Shown here: piece after piece, positions 1 through 8,493 of the stretch | Numbering within the stretch: position 1 is the first letter of the stretch | Layout: each line of letters starts with the position of its first letter | Source: Aestuariibius insulae | Lineage (GTDB): Bacteria; Pseudomonadota; Alphaproteobacteria; Rhodobacterales; Rhodobacteraceae | DNA: 64,000 nucleotides | Assembly: GCF_040783535.2 (NCBI RefSeq) | Contig: NZ_JBFONW020000001.1 | Coordinates: forward strand, 248,001-312,000 | Direction of reading: 5' to 3' | Position numbers and translations under genes: made by a program | The notes under the pieces: model-generated | The model's database searches: none | The model's input: the letters and a program-made list of their open reading frames with translations, nothing else | Told to the model about the DNA's origin: nothing

Positions 1-1074
1 GAAAATCTTCACCTTCTCCGAAGCAAGGCTCCCGCCGTTCATCCGCACCAGATGCGGAAAGGTCGCGCCCAGATCGGTCATCGCGGGGTCGATATCCACC
101 AGATCGATCCGCTCCACGCCAGGATGCTTGAGGATCTCGCGCACCGCCAGACCGTCGCCGCCGCCCAGCACCAGCACGTTCTTTGCCTCACCGGTCCAGC
201 CCATCACCGGATGCACCAGCGCCTCGTGATAGCGATGCTCGTCGAACTCCGAAAACTGCAGATGCCCGTCGATGAACAGCCGAAAGTCCGACCGGGGCCA
301 GCTATTGGTCACGACCAGCGACTGATAGGGCGTCTGCTGCTGCCAGACGATCTGATCGAAATACAGATGCTGCTGCGCATAGGCCGTAATCCGCGTCGCC
401 GTGGCCGTCAGCACCAGAAGCAGCACAAAGATCGTACCCACCGCGATCTGCGCCATCCGCAGGTTGCGGATGTAATCCTTCAGCCAGATCACATTCAGCG
501 CCGCGACCGAGATGTTGATCAGCCCGATGGCGAAAGACGCCGTGATCAGCCCCAGCGACGGCAGCAGCAGCAGCGGAAACGCCACCGACCCGACCAGCGC
601 GCCGATATAATCCAGCGACATGACATTGGCGATCGAGGTCCGCGTTCCGCCCCGCTCGGCCAGGATCCGCGTCAGGATCGGGATCTCAAGCCCGACCAGA
701 ACGCCAATCGACAGGATGAAGCCGAATTTCGCGACCTGATACATCCACGGCGCAAAGGGAAACATCAGGAACAGCGCAATGGAACACAGTCCGCCGATCA
801 GCGCCAGCACCAGCTCCACATAGATGAACGCCTCGATCAGGCGGCTTTCGACGTAGCGCGACAGGTGCGATCCGATGCCCATCGCGAACATGAAGAACCC
901 GATGGTCAGCGAGAACTGGTAGACCGAATTGCCCAGCAGATAACTCGACACGGTCCCGATAATCAGCTCGTAGACAATCCCGCAGGAGGCCACGACCATA
1001 ATCGACAGCAGCAGGATCGTCGCCTTGGCGGCGGGAAGGTCTTTATAGGTGTCGGTGGTAACGGAGGTTTGCAT
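1..1074 (-). CDS. speE: Polyamine aminopropyltransferase (spermidine synthase) with N-terminal membrane domain, partial
   Basis: Open from an ATG at 1074 to the window edge, so the C-terminus is missing. The first ~200 residues are hydrophobic with several membrane segments (for example ATILLLSIMVVASCGIVYE and MAQIAVGTIFVLLLVLTATA). The cytosolic domain then carries the S-adenosylmethionine-type fold signature NVLVLGGGDGLAVREI followed by IDLVDIDPAM. Membrane-fused aminopropyltransferases transfer the aminopropyl group of decarboxylated S-adenosylmethionine to a polyamine acceptor. The nearby S-adenosylmethionine decarboxylase (3138-3539) would supply that donor, which supports the assignment. 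The acceptor (putrescine or other) cannot be read from the sequence. Confidence 0.88.
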   Translation of the reverse strand, partial: MQTSVTTDTYKDLPAAKATILLLSIMVVASCGIVYELIIGTVSSYLLGNSVYQFSLTIGFFMFAMGIGSHLSRYVESRLIEAFIYVELVLALIGGLCSIALFLMFPFAPWMYQVAKFGFILSIGVLVGLEIPILTRILAERGGTRTSIANVMSLDYIGALVGSVAFPLLLLPSLGLITASFAIGLINISVAALNVIWLKDYIRNLRMAQIAVGTIFVLLLVLTATATRITAYAQQHLYFDQIVWQQQTPYQSLVVTNSWPRSDFRLFIDGHLQFSEFDEHRYHEALVHPVMGWTGEAKNVLVLGGGDGLAVREILKHPGVERIDLVDIDPAMTDLGATFPHLVRMNGGSLASEKVKIF

Positions 1075-1144
1075 GGGGAAGCTCACAAAAATCCCCGAAG
1101 CGCGCAGGCGCTCCGGGGCTGACTGAAGCGTCGGTTGGTCGGGC

Positions 1145-1741
1145 TTACTTGCCGACGCCGACACCGCCGGACCGCGCGCGGGTGCGGGCGCTCGAAGGCG
1201 GACGATAGCTCGACCGCGGGGTGACGTTGCGGTTGTTGAACGACGCCTTGCTGACACCGGCAGACCGCTGACGGCTGATGAGGTTGCCGATCAGCGCACC
1301 GGCCAGGAACCCGGTCGCCGAGAAGCGCAAACCAGAGGAGTTGCCGGCCACATCGGTGGCGATCAGGCGCTGGTTCTCTTCGTCGATCTCGACGGTAAAC
1401 ACCTTGTCCTCGCCTGCATCCTTGACGCCGTTAGCATTGGTGTCGGCATAGCCGAGGAACGTGGCATCCTGCATCAGGTCCACGCCCAGCGTCTCATCGT
1501 AGAAACGCGGATCCACGTTCATCATAGTGACCATGAAGCCGGTGAACTCGTCGAGGTTCTCCTGGCCGACCTCTTCGATGCCGTTATCGGCAAGATAGCC
1601 CTGATATTCATTGATGGCGAATTCCGTGCGATCCAGCACCTGGCCCAGATCGGCAGATTGCGTACCGGTGCCGTCCATCAAAAATGTGTAGCCGATATAT
1701 CCAGCCACACCGAGGAAAATAAGCGTCTTAAGGTTACCCAT
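1145..1741 (-). CDS. Small membrane-anchored hypothetical protein
   Basis: 198 aa, family not recognised. It starts with a short membrane segment (LKTLIFLGVAGYIGYTFLM), followed by an acidic soluble region. Near residue 100 lies a Ca-loop-like stretch (DTNANGVKDAGEDK). A glycine/alanine hydrophobic patch (FLAGALIGNLI) comes next, then a Ser/Arg-rich basic tail ending GGVGVGK. It lies 70 bp upstream of the aminopropyltransferase on the same strand and is probably co-transcribed with it. The layout suggests an inner-membrane or periplasmic protein. Any role in polyamine metabolism is inferred only from position. Confidence 0.7.
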   Translation of the reverse strand: MGNLKTLIFLGVAGYIGYTFLMDGTGTQSADLGQVLDRTEFAINEYQGYLADNGIEEVGQENLDEFTGFMVTMMNVDPRFYDETLGVDLMQDATFLGYADTNANGVKDAGEDKVFTVEIDEENQRLIATDVAGNSSGLRFSATGFLAGALIGNLISRQRSAGVSKASFNNRNVTPRSSYRPPSSARTRARSGGVGVGK

Positions 1742-1829
1742 AGGTCCGTCCCGAAAATTTAACGTATCAGTGGTTTCGTCGTGCCTCGACTACCGCCCCA
1801 ATGCAACTACATTGAGGCATCCACGTGCC

Positions 1830-3134
1830 CTACATGTGACGGGCCCACCACACCTGATCGACCCCGACCGCGTAATAGTCCTTGAGCGTTCCGACCTTCT
1901 TGAGATCCGCCGCCGTCAGAGCCTCTTCGGCCCTCGCCGACAGATCCGCCGGAAGTGACGTGAACACCGCCCGCGCCTTCTTGCTCTTTGCCTCGTTCAG
2001 CACATCGTCCAGACCACTCACATCCAGGCCGTCCTCGGTCCAGAGCAGCGCTGCCCCGCCTTCGGATTCGGGCGCCCGCGTTGTGCCGGTGAACCGCAGC
2101 CCGGTCGCCTTGCCAAGCGTCACGGGATCGGGCGTCACATTCGGGTTGTCGAAGCCGTAGACGATCTTACCCTCGAAAGGCGAATGATAGGCGGGCACTT
2201 CCAGCTCCACCTCGGCGCCCAGCTTTTTATAAAGCTTATGCGCATCGTTGTAGATCCGCTTACCCCCCTCGCGGTAATCGCTAGTCGCGATGAAGATCTT
2301 GCGCACCTGCCGGTCGTTCAGCATGTGCAGCAGATCCTCGATCATCTGCCGCCCCAGCCCGTCGCCCTGCGCCTCTTCGGCCAGATAGGTCCAGGACAGC
2401 CACATGATGTCGTCGGAATCTTCCGCCGGGCTGGCCCCGGTGACGCCCAGCACTTGATTGCCCTTCACCAGAACGAACATGTCCTCGAACTTACTCTCCA
2501 GCAGGTCCTCTTCGGCCTCTTCGGCGTCGTCCTCATCGGTCTCGTTGATGATCTCGATCACCCGCTTGAGGTGCTTGAATTCCATGGGCCGCAATTGCGG
2601 GGTCTTGGGTCCGAATAATCCGCCAAGCATGGCCAGACTTCCTCCTGTCACTGCACCGCCCAAATGCGCGTAAAGCGCGACATCAGGCCAAAGATAAGCG
2701 GTCTCCGCCACCGCAAAGACGATCAGAACAAGCGTCCCCACCAGCCCAATCCGCGCCCGCGCCGGTCCCAGCGCGGCAAAAGCCACCATGCCATAAGCGA
2801 CCCCAGAAAGCCCCAGAAACCGCGCATCGACCAACGCCAGCTCCAGCGTCGTGCCCACCATCCCCGACAGCACGATCAAAGCGATGAACCGCGCCCGCGA
2901 GATCACCGGCTCGATCAGATACCCGGCGATCCCGACCAGCGCCACATTGCCGAACAGATGCCCGGCATCGCCGTGCCGCAGAATATTCGCCAAGGCCCAG
3001 CCCAGCCGCGCCGGACCCTCGTCCGGCACCGGAAACTTCCCCGGCCCAAGGCCCGAGAACAGCGCGCAGGCGGTCACCAGCAGGACACCTGTAATCAGAT
3101 AGTCGGATAGCTGAACCTCCGCGCGGGCAGGCAC
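1830..3134 (-). CDS. Rhomboid-family protease domain fused to a GNAT-like acetyltransferase domain
   Basis: 434 aa from a GTG start at 3134, 3 bp from the stop of speD. Residues ~10-170 form a rhomboid-like six-helix domain: HLFGN at 59-63 (His and Asn of the oxyanion region), GLSGVAYG with candidate nucleophile Ser110, and AHLGG with candidate general base His157. After an acidic linker (DEDDAEEAEEDLLE, ~195-210), residues ~215-310 look like a GNAT domain: a hydrophobic strand, then QGDGLGRQMIEDLL as the acetyl-CoA loop and IYNDAHKLYKKLG at the end. A C-terminal region of ~100 residues is unassigned. Both catalytic rhomboid residues are present, so proteolysis is possible. The substrate is unknown, and acetyl transfer is inferred from the fold pattern only. 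Confidence 0.75.
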   Translation of the reverse strand: MPARAEVQLSDYLITGVLLVTACALFSGLGPGKFPVPDEGPARLGWALANILRHGDAGHLFGNVALVGIAGYLIEPVISRARFIALIVLSGMVGTTLELALVDARFLGLSGVAYGMVAFAALGPARARIGLVGTLVLIVFAVAETAYLWPDVALYAHLGGAVTGGSLAMLGGLFGPKTPQLRPMEFKHLKRVIEIINETDEDDAEEAEEDLLESKFEDMFVLVKGNQVLGVTGASPAEDSDDIMWLSWTYLAEEAQGDGLGRQMIEDLLHMLNDRQVRKIFIATSDYREGGKRIYNDAHKLYKKLGAEVELEVPAYHSPFEGKIVYGFDNPNVTPDPVTLGKATGLRFTGTTRAPESEGGAALLWTEDGLDVSGLDDVLNEAKSKKARAVFTSLPADLSARAEEALTAADLKKVGTLKDYYAVGVDQVWWARHM

Positions 3135-3137
3135 CCG

Positions 3138-3539
3138 TCAGGCAGGCGCCACGGCAGAGATCGCGGCCCCCCGGGCAATCTCCATCACCTCCGCCCGTCC
3201 GGGCCGGAACACCGTTTTAAGGTGCTCGACGCTCAGATCCGGGCGCGCATCGCCGCACATGAACACATCGATGGCGGCATAGTTATGCTCGGGCCAGGTG
3301 TGGATGCTGATATGGCTCTCGGCCAGCAGCACGACGCCGGTCACACCCATCTCTTCGCCGAAATTATGCAGCTTGGTCTGCAGAATGACCGCGCCCGCCG
3401 CACGCGCCGCCTCTTCCAGACCCGCGCCGATGGCGACGGGGTCCTCCAGATTTGCGGCGTCATGAAACTCGACGATCAGATGCCGCCCCAGCGGAACAGG
3501 CGGAGCGGGAAAATCGGATGGCGCAGGAATAGTGGTCAT
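3138..3539 (-). CDS. speD: S-adenosylmethionine decarboxylase proenzyme
   Basis: 133 aa, the length of the short bacterial/archaeal class. The motif ESHISIHTWPE contains the Glu-Ser bond at which this family self-cleaves to make the pyruvoyl cofactor; the Ser becomes pyruvate. FMCGDA with the conserved Cys follows. The product, decarboxylated S-adenosylmethionine, is the aminopropyl donor for spermidine synthesis. The rhomboid-GNAT gene follows with a 3-bp gap and the aminopropyltransferase lies farther along on the same strand, so these genes read as a polyamine operon. Confidence 0.93.
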   Translation of the reverse strand: MTTIPAPSDFPAPPVPLGRHLIVEFHDAANLEDPVAIGAGLEEAARAAGAVILQTKLHNFGEEMGVTGVVLLAESHISIHTWPEHNYAAIDVFMCGDARPDLSVEHLKTVFRPGRAEVMEIARGAAISAVAPA

Positions 3540-3635
3540 ATCTCAAGTCTCTTGTCCCAATGCGCCACTTATATCCGCTCGACTAAGGCTGTCACGGTTC
3601 GACAGATTGGCAATTCCGTGGCGCGCCCGTTTGAT

Positions 3636-4268
3636 CTAACCGGTGTCTCGCAAATGCCGCAGCAGCCGCGCCGTCCTCAGCCAGAATGTCGCACCCGACC
3701 CTGCAGCGACCACGGCCAGTCCCGCCAGCAGCACATAACCGCTCCCGGTCCAGAGCCACTCCCCAAAGCCCAGCACCGCCGCGCTCGTCATCACCGCCAT
3801 CCGCTGCGGCTTGGCCATCGGCCCGCCGAAATCCTCCGGCGCCCCAAGAGCCACGCCCATCGCCCGGATATATGCCGTCAGCAGCGCCCCCGCCGCAGCC
3901 GCCCAGCCCAGCCAGAAAGCTCCAGCCGCGACCCCGGCCCCGACAAGGATCAGCAGATCCGCAACCCGGTCCGGCATCTCGTTCCAAAGCGGCCCGTCGG
4001 GTTCGGCCTTGCCGCCCTCGACCGCGACCAACCCGTCGAACAGGTTGCACAGCAGCCGCATCTGGATCCCGACCGCCGCCACCAGCAGAGGCCACCCGGC
4101 CCCAAGCCATCCCGCCGCCGCAAAGGCGCCCCCGGCCAAAGCGGCGAACCCCATGCTCGCCTTCGAGATCTGGTTCGGCGTCACGTCCGACGCCGACAGC
4201 CGCCGCGCAATCCGCCGGACCCATCCGGCATCTCTCGTCTTGATCGGTCTGCGAGCGGGATCGGTCAT
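3636..4268 (-). CDS. CDP-alcohol phosphatidyltransferase-like membrane protein with atypical signature
   Basis: 210 aa from ATG 4268, chosen because it sits 4 bp after the stop of cdsA; an upstream in-frame start would overlap that gene. Several hydrophobic helices are present. The family signature (DxxDGxxAR...GxxxDxxxD) appears as NLFDGLVAV...GPLWNEMPDRVAD: the second Asp, the Gly and the last Asp positions are kept, but the first Asp is Asn, the Arg is Val and the third Asp is Asn. A pattern of this kind suggests a subfamily enzyme. Clustering with plsC and cdsA places it in phospholipid head-group synthesis. The alcohol acceptor is unknown. Confidence 0.8.
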   Translation of the reverse strand: MTDPARRPIKTRDAGWVRRIARRLSASDVTPNQISKASMGFAALAGGAFAAAGWLGAGWPLLVAAVGIQMRLLCNLFDGLVAVEGGKAEPDGPLWNEMPDRVADLLILVGAGVAAGAFWLGWAAAAGALLTAYIRAMGVALGAPEDFGGPMAKPQRMAVMTSAAVLGFGEWLWTGSGYVLLAGLAVVAAGSGATFWLRTARLLRHLRDTG

Positions 4269-4272
4269 AGGC

Positions 4273-5211
4273 TCAATAAAAGAACCGCACGAGGTGGTAG
4301 AAGATCGGCGCCGCAAAGATCACCGAATCCAGCCGGTCGAGGAACCCGCCATGCCCTTCGATCAGATGCCCCCAATCCTTCACGCCCCGGTCCCGCTTGA
4401 TCGCCGACATGACCAGCCCGCCGCAGAACCCCATCATCGTGATGACCAGCGACAATGCCGCCGCCTCCAAGGCCGAAAACGGCGTCATCCAGGCCAGGCT
4501 CGCCCCGATCAGGCTCGAGCTCAGGATCCCGCCGATGAACCCCTCCCACGTCTTGGACGGAGACAGGCTCGGCGCGATCTTGTGCCGCCCCAGCAGCTTG
4601 CCCCACACATATTGCAGAACGTCGCTCATCTGCACGACCACGATCAGGAACGCGACCAGCATGATCTGTCGCCCCTCATAGCCCTCGATCTCAAGCGAGA
4701 TCAGCGCAGGCAAGTGGCTCAGGCAAAAGACGCAGACCATCAGCGCCCATTGCGTCTCTGAAATCCGGTGCAGGAAATTCTCCGAATGCCCGCGAAACGC
4801 CGCGATGATCGGCAGAAACAGGAAGCCGTAAACCGGGATGAAAATCGAATAAAGCCCGTACCATTCCAGCCAGATCAGCACATACTGGATCGGCAGCACG
4901 ACAAAGAACGCCACGACCAGCGCCCAGTGATCGCCCCGGTTCTTCGTTGTCAGCGTCAGGAATTCGCGGAGCGCCGCAAACGAACAGATCGCCGCCAAAA
5001 CGACGATCCCCGTCCGCCCGGCAAGCAAGGCCAGTCCGATCAGGATCACCATATTCCACCAGGACCGGATCCGCGCATTGAGGTTCTCGATCGTCGGATG
5101 CGTGCCGTCGGGCGAGATCCGCCGCGCCAGACCCTCTCCGATCAGCGTCGCCACCGCCAGGAACCCGAAAAGCCACAGCAGCAGCGTGAATAGCTCGGGC
5201 GGCGTCGTCAT
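4273..5211 (-). CDS. cdsA: Phosphatidate cytidylyltransferase (CDP-diacylglycerol synthase)
   Basis: 312 aa, about eight membrane helices. The C-terminal cytidylyltransferase signature is complete: SAIKRDRGVKDWGHLI followed by HGGFLDRLDS. The enzyme makes CDP-diacylglycerol from phosphatidate and CTP at the inner membrane. It overlaps the upstream plsC-like gene by 4 bp and is followed within 4 bp by a CDP-alcohol phosphatidyltransferase. The three genes therefore encode consecutive steps: acylation to phosphatidate, activation, head-group transfer. Confidence 0.93.
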   Translation of the reverse strand: MTTPPELFTLLLWLFGFLAVATLIGEGLARRISPDGTHPTIENLNARIRSWWNMVILIGLALLAGRTGIVVLAAICSFAALREFLTLTTKNRGDHWALVVAFFVVLPIQYVLIWLEWYGLYSIFIPVYGFLFLPIIAAFRGHSENFLHRISETQWALMVCVFCLSHLPALISLEIEGYEGRQIMLVAFLIVVVQMSDVLQYVWGKLLGRHKIAPSLSPSKTWEGFIGGILSSSLIGASLAWMTPFSALEAAALSLVITMMGFCGGLVMSAIKRDRGVKDWGHLIEGHGGFLDRLDSVIFAAPIFYHLVRFFY

Positions 5212-5879
5212 GCTCCCTCCCGCTCCGGCGCCAGCGCCAGCAACGCCTCCCGCGCCCGCTCCAGAAACGCGTCCTTTTCCTCACCCTCCCGCGCCTCGAT
5301 CGGCGCGCCGAAGACGACCGTGCAGATCAGCGGGATCGGCACAACCTCCCCGCGCGGCATCACGTGGTTGAGGTTGGCGACCCAGACCGGCACCAGCTCC
5401 ACGCCTGGATGCGCCTGCCCCAGATGGTAGATCCCCGACTTGAACGGCAGCAGCCGCTCTTCGGTGTCGTTGCGCCGCCCCTCAGGGAAGAGGATCAGCG
5501 AATCCCCCTTTGTCAAAGCCTCCCCGATCAGCTCAAGCGGATCCTCTGTCCGCTCGTCCGGGCGCCGCTCAATCAGGATCGCCCGAAAGACGTCCCGCCC
5601 AATGAACGTGCGCAGCTTGCTGGTCAGCCAGTAATCCCCCGCCGCCACGGGCCGCGCCCGCCGCCGCGCCGCACCGGGCAGGGACGCCCAGATCAGAACC
5701 GCATCCCCGTTGCTGGAATGGTTCGCAAAATAGATCCGTTGCCGCGCCGTCGGCGCCACGCCGCGCCACTCGATCCGCGGAGCCGTCACGAATTTGGCAA
5801 ACCCCGCCAGAAACCGGCCCGCAATCGATGCCGCGGCGCCGCGCGCTGCCGTTCCTTCTCCGAACACACCAATCCTCAC
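5208..5879 (-). CDS. plsC: 1-acyl-sn-glycerol-3-phosphate acyltransferase family protein
   Basis: 223 aa from a GTG at 5879. Acyltransferase motif I is present as NHSSNGD (His-x4-Asp) near residue 53, and motif III as FPEGRR near residue 133. Between them is a basic patch (RPDERTED). In this family the His/Asp pair activates the acceptor hydroxyl for acyl transfer from acyl-CoA or acyl-ACP, giving phosphatidate. It is first in a three-gene cassette with cdsA and a phosphatidyltransferase, overlapping cdsA by 4 bp. Acceptor specificity is not visible. Confidence 0.85.
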   Translation of the reverse strand: MRIGVFGEGTAARGAAASIAGRFLAGFAKFVTAPRIEWRGVAPTARQRIYFANHSSNGDAVLIWASLPGAARRRARPVAAGDYWLTSKLRTFIGRDVFRAILIERRPDERTEDPLELIGEALTKGDSLILFPEGRRNDTEERLLPFKSGIYHLGQAHPGVELVPVWVANLNHVMPRGEVVPIPLICTVVFGAPIEAREGEEKDAFLERAREALLALAPEREGA

Positions 5880-5971
5880 CGTCCTGCCCTGACGCGTTCT
5901 AGCCGCCCCGCCGCGCGCCCGTCGAGCGTCCCAAACGCTTCCTCGGACCGGTGATGCAAAAAGGGAGCGCC

Positions 5972-7117
5972 CTAAAAACAGTTCTCAAGCAGCTCGCGCG
6001 TGTTCTTCGCGGTCATCTTCACCGGATTGCCCCCGCAGCTGGGATCAGCCAGGGCCGACGTCACCAGCGCATCCAGATCCGGATCGGCCACGCCCAGCTC
6101 GGTTAGCGTCTTTGGGATCCCTAGCGCCGTATTCAGCTCGCCCACATAGGCATAGAACCCGTCGAACCCGCCCGCGATGCTCAGGTAGTTCGCCGCCCGC
6201 GCCAAGGACCGCCGCACCTTGGATTTGTTGAACATCAGCACCGGCTGCATCACGACCGCATTGGTCGTTCCGTGATGCGTGTTGTAAACCGCCCCGATTG
6301 GATGAGACATCGCATGGATCGCGCCCAGTCCCTTCTGGAACGCCGTCGCCCCCATCGCTGCCGCCGACATCATATGCGCCCGCGCCTCGATATCGCTGCC
6401 GTCCGTGAACGCCTTCAGCAGGTTCTCCTTGACCAGCCGCATCCCCTCCAGGGCGATCCCGTGGCTCATCGGGTGGTAATGCGGCGAACAAAACGCCTCG
6501 AGGCAATGGGCAAAGGCATCCATCCCCGTTCCCGCCGTGATCGCGGGCGGCATCCCGACCGTGAGCTCCGGATCGCAGATCACCACCGTCGGCAGGATCT
6601 TCGGGTGAAAGATGATCTTCTTTTCATGCGTCTGGCTGTTGGTGATGACGCTGGCCCGCCCGACCTCCGAGCCTGTCCCGGCCGTCGTTGGCACCGCCAC
6701 GATGGGCGCGATGGCGTCTGCATCGGCGCGGGTCCACCAATCGCCCACATCCTCGAACTCCCAGATCGGACGCGTCTGCCCGGCCATGAAGGCCACGACC
6801 TTCCCCAGATCCAGTCCCGAGCCACCGCCGAAGGCGATCACCCCGTCATGCCCGCCCTCGCGAAACGCGCGGATCCCGGCTTCGGCGTTGATCTCGGTCG
6901 GGTTCTGATCGACCTCCGAAAACAAAGCCCGCCCCAGACCCGCGGCTTCCAGCAGATCGAGCGTGCCCGTCGTGATCGGCAGGCTCGCCAGCCCCCGATC
7001 CGTCACCAGCAAGGGCTTGCTGATCCCCGCCGCCGCACAGGCCTCCGCAATCTCCGAAATACGGCCCGCCCCGAACCGGATGGCAGTGGGATAGGACCAG
7101 TTGGCAGTCAGGGACAT
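5972..7117 (-). CDS. Iron-containing alcohol dehydrogenase
   Basis: 381 aa, full length for group III alcohol dehydrogenases. The N-terminal nucleotide-binding domain contains FGGGSGLDLGK and PTTAGTGSEV. The metal ligands sit in GTGMDAFAHCLEA (Asp and His) and in GAIHAMSHPIGAVYNTHHG (His residues). It is the last gene of the operon, 4 bp after the aldehyde dehydrogenase. With that enzyme it would oxidise an alcohol to an acid via the aldehyde. In this context the alcohol could be a gamma-glutamylated amino alcohol; that is an inference. Confidence 0.9.
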   Translation of the reverse strand: MSLTANWSYPTAIRFGAGRISEIAEACAAAGISKPLLVTDRGLASLPITTGTLDLLEAAGLGRALFSEVDQNPTEINAEAGIRAFREGGHDGVIAFGGGSGLDLGKVVAFMAGQTRPIWEFEDVGDWWTRADADAIAPIVAVPTTAGTGSEVGRASVITNSQTHEKKIIFHPKILPTVVICDPELTVGMPPAITAGTGMDAFAHCLEAFCSPHYHPMSHGIALEGMRLVKENLLKAFTDGSDIEARAHMMSAAAMGATAFQKGLGAIHAMSHPIGAVYNTHHGTTNAVVMQPVLMFNKSKVRRSLARAANYLSIAGGFDGFYAYVGELNTALGIPKTLTELGVADPDLDALVTSALADPSCGGNPVKMTAKNTRELLENCF

Positions 7118-7121
7118 CGGC

Positions 7122-8492
7122 TCAGGCTTTCTTCAGATGATAGGATTTCGGGCGGGTCAGGTTGTGATAGCCGATCACCGACAGACCGCCACCCCGCCCG
7201 GTCGATTTGCACCCGGTCCAGCAAAGCGCGGGATCAAGGTAATCGGCGCGGTTCTGAAACACGGTCCCGGTTTCGATCCGGTCGCCAATTGCCTCGGCCC
7301 GGTCCGTCTCCGCCGTCCAAAGCGACGCCGTCAGCCCATAATCGCTATCGTTCATCAGCCGCACAGCCTCGTCATCGTCCTTCACCGGCATGATCCCGAC
7401 AACGGGCCCAAAGCTCTCCTCGCGCATCACCCGCATCGAATGATCCACGCCCGTCAGGATATGCGGCATCAGATAGGCCCCGCCGTCGCGCGGGAAGCGC
7501 CCCGGATCGATCAGAGCCGTCGCGCCCGCTGCCACCGCCTCGGCGGTCTGCGCGCGCACCTCCTCCGCGAACCGCGCCTGAGCCATCGGCCCCAGCGTCG
7601 TCTCGGGATCCAGCGGATTGCCCAGCGTGTAGCCCTCCACAATCGCCACCGCCTTCTCCACGAACGCGTCAAACAGCGGCTCAGCCACGTAAATCCGCTC
7701 GATCCCGCAGCAGCACTGGCCCGAATTGAACATCGCCCCGTCGATCAGCGTCTCCGCCGCCGCCTCGAGGTCGGCATCCTCCATCACATAGCCGGGATCC
7801 TTCCCGCCCAGCTCAAGCCCCAGCCCGGTAAACGTGCCTGCCGCCGCCCGCTCGATGGCCTGCCCGCCCCCGACCGACCCGGTGAAGTTCACGAACCCGA
7901 AACTGCGCGCCCCGATCAGCTCGCTCGTGGTCTGATGATCCAGAAAGACGTTCTGAAATACCTCCCGCGGCACCCCCGCCTCGTGGAACGCCCGCGCCAT
8001 CCGCTCGCCCACCAACGGCGTCTGCGAGGCATGTTTCAGCATCACCGCATTGCCCGCGATCAGAGCAGGCGCCACGGTATTGATTGCCGTCATAAAGGGG
8101 TAATTCCACGGCGCGATCACAAGAACGACACCATGCGGCACCCGCTTGATCCGCCGCCGGAACGCCCCGCTGTCCTCTACCTCGATCGGGGCCAGCGCCT
8201 CCCCGGCGATCTCGGCCATATGGCTCGCCCGCTCGGTAAACCCGCCGAACTCCCCGCCATAGCGCACGGGCCGCCCCATCTGCCAGGCCAGCTCGGGCAC
8301 GATCTCGTCGTTCATCTCGCCCACCCGGGCGACTCCGGCCAGAACCAGATCCACCCGCTCCGCCAAAGGTCGCGCCGCCCAATCCGCCTGCGCCGCCCGG
8401 GCCTTTGCAACAGCCTCGAAACCCGCCTCGGCAGACAGAACCGGACGTTCGGCATAAACCGAGCCATCAATCGGAGACACACACCGGATCAT
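7122..8492 (-). CDS. NAD(P)-dependent aldehyde dehydrogenase
   Basis: 456 aa. Shows the aldehyde dehydrogenase fold signatures: IAPWNYPF near residue 126, NFTGSVGGG of the nucleotide site, LELGGKDPGYV with the general-base Glu, and NSGQCCCGIERIYV with the catalytic Cys. It has three consecutive Cys where most relatives have one or two. It starts 1 bp after the stop of the glutamine-synthetase-like gene and precedes the alcohol dehydrogenase by 4 bp. Likely oxidises the aldehyde produced by that dehydrogenase to the acid. Confidence 0.92.
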   Translation of the reverse strand: MIRCVSPIDGSVYAERPVLSAEAGFEAVAKARAAQADWAARPLAERVDLVLAGVARVGEMNDEIVPELAWQMGRPVRYGGEFGGFTERASHMAEIAGEALAPIEVEDSGAFRRRIKRVPHGVVLVIAPWNYPFMTAINTVAPALIAGNAVMLKHASQTPLVGERMARAFHEAGVPREVFQNVFLDHQTTSELIGARSFGFVNFTGSVGGGQAIERAAAGTFTGLGLELGGKDPGYVMEDADLEAAAETLIDGAMFNSGQCCCGIERIYVAEPLFDAFVEKAVAIVEGYTLGNPLDPETTLGPMAQARFAEEVRAQTAEAVAAGATALIDPGRFPRDGGAYLMPHILTGVDHSMRVMREESFGPVVGIMPVKDDDEAVRLMNDSDYGLTASLWTAETDRAEAIGDRIETGTVFQNRADYLDPALCWTGCKSTGRGGGLSVIGYHNLTRPKSYHLKKA

Positions 8493-8493
8493 C

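Noticed and set aside
52..1122. Long plus-strand open frame opposite the aminopropyltransferase
   Set aside because: Highly charged, Arg/Gln/His-rich translation typical of the antisense of a GC-rich gene; the minus strand encodes a recognisable protein.
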